The notes under the pieces were generated by a model. The model was not told the DNA's origin and ran no database searches. It saw only the letters and a program-made list of their open reading frames with translations. From Oceanicola sp. 502str15 (lineage in GTDB: Bacteria; Pseudomonadota; Alphaproteobacteria; Rhodobacterales; Rhodobacteraceae), in NCBI RefSeq assembly GCF_024105635.1, contig NZ_WYDQ01000001.1, positions 620,001-684,000 on the forward strand: a DNA stretch of 64,000 nucleotides, read 5' to 3'. Of the stretch, positions 60,156-64,000 are shown in pieces. The position numbers were made by a program, and so were the translations under genes. How positions within the stretch are numbered: the stretch's first letter is position 1; each line of letters starts with the position of its first letter.

Positions 60156-62171
60156 ATGACCACCAAGATCCGCAACACCACGGCCCTCGTGGCCGCATTT
60201 TCCCTTGCCATTCCGGCAGTTGCCCCAGCGCAGCAGATGGTCGACCGCTGCGAGGCGGGCTCGATCGGTATCTCTGCCGACGTGGCCTCCGAGCTGGAAC
60301 TGACCCTGACCGACGCCCAGAAGGCGGCGCTTGAGGGCGAAGCCTCCACCGATGACGTGATCGTGAGCACCTTCGGCGACGAGCCGGAACTTTGCATGAC
60401 CATGGCCGAGCTCGAAGAGATGGGCGCCTCCGAGGCCGATGTCGTCATGGCGGTCGAGGCAGAGGCGAGCGACGCTGAAATGACCGGCGAGACGACGGCG
60501 GAAGCCGAAGCCGAGGTTGAAGCCGAGGCCGAGGAGACCGCCGAGGCGGACACCGAAGACAAGGGCCTGCTCGAAAGCGCGCTTGATGCCGTGACCGGCA
60601 ACGATGAGCCTGCCGAAGCCGAAGCCGAAGCCGAGGCGACTGCCGAAGCCGAAGCGGAAGCCGAGGTTGAGGCGGAGATCACCGCAGAAGCCGAACCGGA
60701 AGCCGAAGCCGAAACCGAGATGGCTGAAGAAGCCGCCCCGGAGGCCGAAGCCGAAGGCGAGGGCAATGCGCTTTCCGAAGCCCTTGGCGCGCTGACCGGT
60801 GACGAGCCGGCAGAAGCCGAAGCCACCGCCGAAACCGAGGCAGAGGCCGAAGCCGAAGCCGAGATGGCCGCGGAAGCCGAGAGCGAAGCCGAAATGGAAG
60901 CCGAGGTGACGGCCGAAGCCGAGGCGGATGCCGAAGCAACGACCGAAACGGACGAGGCGATGGCCGAAGCCGAGACGGAAACCGATGCCGAAGCGGAAGC
61001 AGCGGTTGAGGCGGATGCTGCGGCCAACCCCGACATGCCCGACCCGCTGAAAGAGCTGACCGAGGCGATCGAAGCCCAGTCGGCCGAAGAGGCCAACCCC
61101 GAAGAGCAGGCGGCCGTGGCCGAGAACGAAGCGCCGGAAGCCTCCGCCGCGTCGGACGAGAACGCCGAAGTGGCCGAGGTCGAGGAAGAGACCGTGACGG
61201 AAGATTCCTCGCGCTCCAGCTCCGAAGAGTTCGACCAGAAGGTCAGCGGTGCAGCCACCGCCTCTGCCGGCAGCAAGAAGGATGGCGGCCTGAGCGACCT
61301 CGAAAAGGCGCTTCTGGTGGGCCTCGGCGCAGTTGTCGTCGGCAAGGCGCTGGAAGGCAACGACAAGGCACAGGTCGTGACCAAGTCGGATGACCGCGTG
61401 GTGGTGCTCGAAGATGGCCGCTACCGGGTGATCCGCGACGACAACGAGCTGATCGAACGCCCCGGCTCGACCGTGCGCCGCGAGACCTTCAACGACGGGT
61501 CGACCCGCACGACCGTGACCCGTGAGAACGGTGTGCAGATCGTCACCATCCGCGACCCCGAGCTGCGCGTTCTGCGCCGCACCCGGATCGACGCCGACGG
61601 CAACCGCACGGTGCTGATCGACGACACCACCAGCGTGGACCCGGTTGACGTTGCCGCGCTGCCCGATCCGGTCGAGTACGAACAGGTCGATGCCAATTCC
61701 GATGCCGAGGCCCTGCGGGCCGCGCTGTCGACCAAGAGCATCGCCGACCGCCGCTTTGCGCTCTACCAGGTGCGCAACATCGAGCGGGTGCGCAAGCTGG
61801 CCCCGGCAATTGATCTCGACGCGATCAACTTCCGCACCGGCAGCGCCGTGATCGACGCGCAGGAAGCCGAAGAGCTGAGCCAGCTGGGCAACCTGATCCG
61901 CGATTACGTGGAGCAGAACCCCGGCGAGGTGTTCCTTGTCGAAGGTCACACCGATGCGGTGGGCAATGCGGCCTACAACCTCGCACTGTCGGACCGCCGT
62001 GCCGAGAGCGTGGCGCTGGCACTGACCGAGTACTTCGACGTGCCGCCGGAAAACCTCGTGGTTCAGGGCTATGGCGAGAGCGATCTGAAGATCCGCACGC
62101 TGACCGATGAACGGGCGAACCGCCGCGCCGCCGTGCGCCGGATCACCCCGCTGATCGCCTCGGGCTCGTAA
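60156..62171 (+). CDS. OmpA-family protein with long Glu/Ala-rich repeat region
   Basis: This 671-residue protein has a signal peptide (ending about VAPAQQ), a small N-terminal domain with two cysteines (residues 28-105), a low-complexity Glu/Ala region (about 110-295), a hydrophobic glycine-rich helix (LEKALLVGLGAVVVGKALEG, about 380-400), a beta-rich segment (DDRVVVLEDGRYRVIRDD), and a C-terminal OmpA peptidoglycan-binding domain (about 545-665, NFRTGSAVID, VEGHTDAVGNAAYNLALSDRRA). It should bind murein noncovalently in the periplasm. Within the Glu/Ala region a short Leu-rich motif recurs (LLESALDAVTG, LSEALGALTG, LKELTEAI). GGAGGAG nine bases before the ATG supports the start. Confidence 0.92.
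   Translation: MTTKIRNTTALVAAFSLAIPAVAPAQQMVDRCEAGSIGISADVASELELTLTDAQKAALEGEASTDDVIVSTFGDEPELCMTMAELEEMGASEADVVMAVEAEASDAEMTGETTAEAEAEVEAEAEETAEADTEDKGLLESALDAVTGNDEPAEAEAEAEATAEAEAEAEVEAEITAEAEPEAEAETEMAEEAAPEAEAEGEGNALSEALGALTGDEPAEAEATAETEAEAEAEAEMAAEAESEAEMEAEVTAEAEADAEATTETDEAMAEAETETDAEAEAAVEADAAANPDMPDPLKELTEAIEAQSAEEANPEEQAAVAENEAPEASAASDENAEVAEVEEETVTEDSSRSSSEEFDQKVSGAATASAGSKKDGGLSDLEKALLVGLGAVVVGKALEGNDKAQVVTKSDDRVVVLEDGRYRVIRDDNELIERPGSTVRRETFNDGSTRTTVTRENGVQIVTIRDPELRVLRRTRIDADGNRTVLIDDTTSVDPVDVAALPDPVEYEQVDANSDAEALRAALSTKSIADRRFALYQVRNIERVRKLAPAIDLDAINFRTGSAVIDAQEAEELSQLGNLIRDYVEQNPGEVFLVEGHTDAVGNAAYNLALSDRRAESVALALTEYFDVPPENLVVQGYGESDLKIRTLTDERANRRAAVRRITPLIASGS
60496..61020 (+). 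repeat. Coding low-complexity repeat (GCCGAAGCCGAG-type, Ala-Glu)
   Basis: Six-base units gccgaa/gccgag are repeated in frame, encoding alternating Ala and Glu. The region contains two larger blocks, each headed by a Leu-rich motif at about 60568 and 60769. Such sequence is prone to slippage. Confidence 0.85.
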
Positions 62172-62214
62172 GACCCCGACCACAGCGTAACGAACCCCTT
62201 CGTTAACGAGTACA

Positions 62215-62247
62215 GAGGCGGGCCTTTCGGGGTCCGCCTCTTTTATT
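62215..62247 (+). terminator. Rho-independent terminator of the OmpA-family gene
   Basis: GAGGCGG (62215-62221) pairs with CCGCCTC (62234-62240) and is followed by TTTTATT. It lies 43 bases past the stop codon. Confidence 0.85.
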
Positions 62248-62374
62248 TGGGCAGGCCTCAGGGGCCTTGCCGGGCGTCCACCTCTCGGGCCCTCCGACCC
62301 GGCGCGAGATTGCGACCAAGGTGGGCGAGACATTTGCCGCCTGCGTGCTAGGTTCTGCCGGCGAGGAGGGCCGC

Positions 62375-63352
62375 ATGATGGCTGAGATTTCCGACAACAT
62401 CCCCGGTGTGGCATTGGCCTGGCACCGCGAGGGCAAGGGCGCGGTGCTGGCCACCGTGGTTGAAACCTGGGGCTCGGCACCCCGGCCCGTGGGCGCGCAT
62501 CTGGCGATCAGCGGGGCAGGGGCGCTGGAAGGCTCGGTTTCGGGCGGCTGTGTCGAGGGCGCGGTTGTGGCCGAGGCCTTCGAGGCGCTCGAAACCGGGC
62601 AGAGCAAGCTGCTGACCTATGGCGTCAGCGATGACGAGGCCTTCGGCGTCGGCCTCGCCTGCGGCGGCACCATCCGCATTCTGGTGCAGCCCGTCGGGGC
62701 GGGCATCAGCGAGGCGGCGCTGGCCGAGGTGGTGGGCGCCATGGAAGCGCGCCGGCCGGTGGCCTACGTGGTGGATACCGAGAGCTGGGCGGCGCGGGTG
62801 GTGGGGCCCGAGGGCTTTGCCGAGCGTTTCCGCGCCGACCGCTCCGGCTTCGAAGAAGACGGCAAGACCTTCGTGGGCATCCACAATCCGCCCCTCCGCA
62901 TGGCCGTGGTGGGCGCCGTCCACATCGCCCAGTTCCTCGTGCCGATGGCGCGGATGGCGGGCTACGACCCGTTTCTGGTGGACCCGCGCGAGGCCTTCGC
63001 GACGCCGGAGCGCTTTCCCGGCACCACCATCAGCCACGACTGGCCCGACGAGGCGCTGGCGGCCTGGGGCCTTGATGCCCGCACCGCCGTCGTGACCCTC
63101 ACCCACGACCCCAAGATCGACGATCCGGCCATCGCGGCGGCGCTGGCGTCGGAGTGCTTCTACCTCGGGGCCCTCGGCTCGACCCGCACCCACGCCAAGC
63201 GGGTGGAGCGGTTGCAGACGGCGGGGGCCGATGCGGACCAGATCGCAAGGATCCACGCGCCTGTGGGGCTGAATATCGGGGCCAAGAGCCCGGCGGAAAT
63301 TGCCGTATCGGTTCTGGCGCAGGTCACCGAAGTGCTCAGGGGGCAGCGGTGA
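62375..63352 (+). CDS. XdhC/CoxI family protein (molybdenum-cofactor sulfuration chaperone)
   Basis: This 325-residue protein belongs to the XdhC/CoxI family, which binds molybdenum cofactor and helps its sulfuration before insertion in xanthine dehydrogenase or CO dehydrogenase. The conserved cysteine motif is SVSGGCVEGAVVAEAF near residue 60, LACGGTIRILVQP lies near 93, and the C-terminal Rossmann-like domain begins at LRMAVVGAVHIAQFLV and contains FYLGALGSTRTHAKR. The ATG at 62375 (or 62378) follows GAGGAGG. It overlaps the next gene by GTGA, so the two are coupled. Confidence 0.92.
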   Translation: MMAEISDNIPGVALAWHREGKGAVLATVVETWGSAPRPVGAHLAISGAGALEGSVSGGCVEGAVVAEAFEALETGQSKLLTYGVSDDEAFGVGLACGGTIRILVQPVGAGISEAALAEVVGAMEARRPVAYVVDTESWAARVVGPEGFAERFRADRSGFEEDGKTFVGIHNPPLRMAVVGAVHIAQFLVPMARMAGYDPFLVDPREAFATPERFPGTTISHDWPDEALAAWGLDARTAVVTLTHDPKIDDPAIAAALASECFYLGALGSTRTHAKRVERLQTAGADADQIARIHAPVGLNIGAKSPAEIAVSVLAQVTEVLRGQR

Positions 63353-64000
63353 AGTTTGGCCCGGTGCCCCTGAGCGACGCCGAAGGCGCGGTGCTCGCCC
63401 ATTCGGTGCGTGCGGCGGGCCGGGTGGTGAAAAAGGGCGCCGTGCTGGGGGCGGAGGCGATTGCGGCATTGCAGGCCGAGGGGCTGGCCGAGGTGATCGT
63501 GGCGCGGCTCGAGCCGGGCGACGTGGCCGAGGACGTGGCCGCAGAGGCTTTGGCGCGAGCGGTGCAGGGCAGCGGGCTGAAGCTGACCAAGGCGCATACC
63601 GGGCGGGTGAACTTCAAGGCCGAGCGCCCCGGTGTGCTCGTCGTCGACGCCGAGAAGGTGCGCGCCATCAACGCCATCGACCCGGGGCTGACGCTGGCCA
63701 CGCTGGCCCCGCTCACCCGCGTCACCTCGGGGCTTCTGGCCGGAACGGTCAAGGTGATCCCCTATGCGGTGCCGGGCGCCGCGCTGGAGGCGGCCTGCGC
63801 CGTCGCCGGGGGCGCCATGCGGCTGGCCCCGGTGGTGATGCGCCGCGCCGCCGTGGTCCTGACCGAGGTGCCGGGCCAGAAGGCCAGCATCACCACCAAG
63901 GGCCGCGCGGCCGTGGTCGGGCGTCTGGAGGCGCTGGGGATCGAGGCCGCGACAGTGGAGGTGGTGCCCCATGACACCGAGGCCGTGGCGCGCGCCCTTG
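63349..64000 (+). CDS. Molybdopterin-binding protein (MoeA/MobA-like), truncated by the window end
   Basis: The frame starts with a GTG overlapping the stop of the XdhC gene and stays open for 217 codons to the end of the window. It encodes KFGPVPLSDAEGAVLAHSV, then VVKKGAVLGAEAIAALQAEG, VKVIPYAVPGAALEAA and VVLTEVPGQKASITTKGR, which match the molybdopterin-binding (MoeA/CinA-like) protein found beside XdhC in CO-dehydrogenase-type clusters. In many genomes a MobA-like nucleotidyltransferase domain follows, which would make the cytidine or guanosine dinucleotide cofactor; that part lies outside this window. Coupled translation with XdhC supports a role in cofactor supply for a molybdenum hydroxylase. 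Confidence 0.85.
   Translation, partial: MKFGPVPLSDAEGAVLAHSVRAAGRVVKKGAVLGAEAIAALQAEGLAEVIVARLEPGDVAEDVAAEALARAVQGSGLKLTKAHTGRVNFKAERPGVLVVDAEKVRAINAIDPGLTLATLAPLTRVTSGLLAGTVKVIPYAVPGAALEAACAVAGGAMRLAPVVMRRAAVVLTEVPGQKASITTKGRAAVVGRLEALGIEAATVEVVPHDTEAVARAL

Noticed and set aside
60087..62480. 797-codon open frame antisense to the OmpA-family gene, Gly/Phe-rich
   Set aside because: It mirrors the Ala-Glu repeat (gccgaa read backwards gives Gly/Phe/Leu/Arg words) and covers the clear OmpA-family gene and its terminator.

Overview
The window is chromosomal DNA of a high-G+C alphaproteobacterium, most likely a member of the Rhodobacteraceae/Roseobacter group. The evidence is the gene order (lptF-lptG-lptD-surA-pdxA-rsmA; radA-cvpA-purF; cysG-DUF2849-cysI-cysH-DUF934-fpr), the strong GC bias at third codon positions, frequent GTG/TTG starts, overlapping stop/start junctions, and several families of short palindromic intergenic repeats that I recall as common in this group. 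I saw no rRNA, tRNA, CRISPR array, transposase or phage gene. Most of the window is ordinary housekeeping chromosome.

Layout. 0-1 kb: an AT-rich gene of unknown function, compositionally unlike everything after it. 1-8.8 kb: single genes (L,D-transpeptidase, FMN-binding flavoprotein, SlyD-type isomerase, iron-binding ABC receptor, MazG, M20 amidohydrolase, agmatinase-type ureohydrolase, small membrane and secreted proteins). 8.8-11.6 kb: translation termination pair prfA-prmC and a DUF4167 protein with its own promoter, leader and terminator. 11.6-12.7 kb: a gene-free, G-rich block with three copies of a 110-bp repeat. 12.7-20.4 kb: outer-membrane biogenesis operon (lptFGD, surA) running into pdxA and rsmA. 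20.6-22.5 kb: pepA-holC. 22.7-25.6 kb: a tannase-family esterase, a membrane-anchored retropepsin-like protease and a MarC protein. 25.7-31.8 kb: assimilatory sulfate/sulfite reduction and siroheme operon with a divergent Lrp/AsnC regulator. 31.9-36.6 kb: secreted protein and P450, then the DctB/DctD two-component pair. 36.8-40.5 kb: radA-cvpA-purF. 40.6-46.4 kb: a glycosyltransferase-like protein, PqiA-like and other membrane proteins, mlaF-mlaE and alr. 46.5-49.5 kb: a retropepsin-RimK fusion and tgt. 49.7-54.4 kb: a glycosyltransferase/sulfotransferase fusion and two related membrane proteins of unknown function. 54.8-64 kb: lon with a heat-shock-type promoter, then coxD-like, unknown, coxE-like, an OmpA-family protein, an XdhC-family protein and the start of a molybdopterin-binding protein.

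How the genes work together. The lpt genes, surA and mlaEF serve the outer membrane (LPS export and assembly, porin folding, phospholipid trafficking). The cys operon contains the siroheme maker, sulfite reductase, iron-sulfur APS/PAPS reductase and a flavin reductase that could feed it electrons. The right end carries accessory functions typical of molybdenum hydroxylases (CO dehydrogenase/xanthine dehydrogenase): a MoxR ATPase and VWA protein pair, XdhC and a molybdopterin-binding protein. No hydroxylase structural gene lies inside the window.

I did not find a complete, clearly new system. The best candidates for follow-up are the DctD protein lacking the sigma54-contact motif, the three-unit G-rich repeat block, the tannase-family enzyme lacking the conserved disulfide pair, the glycosyltransferase-sulfotransferase fusion, the pair of membrane proteins at 52.4-54.4 kb, and the coxD-unknown-coxE cassette followed by a Glu/Ala-repeat OmpA protein.
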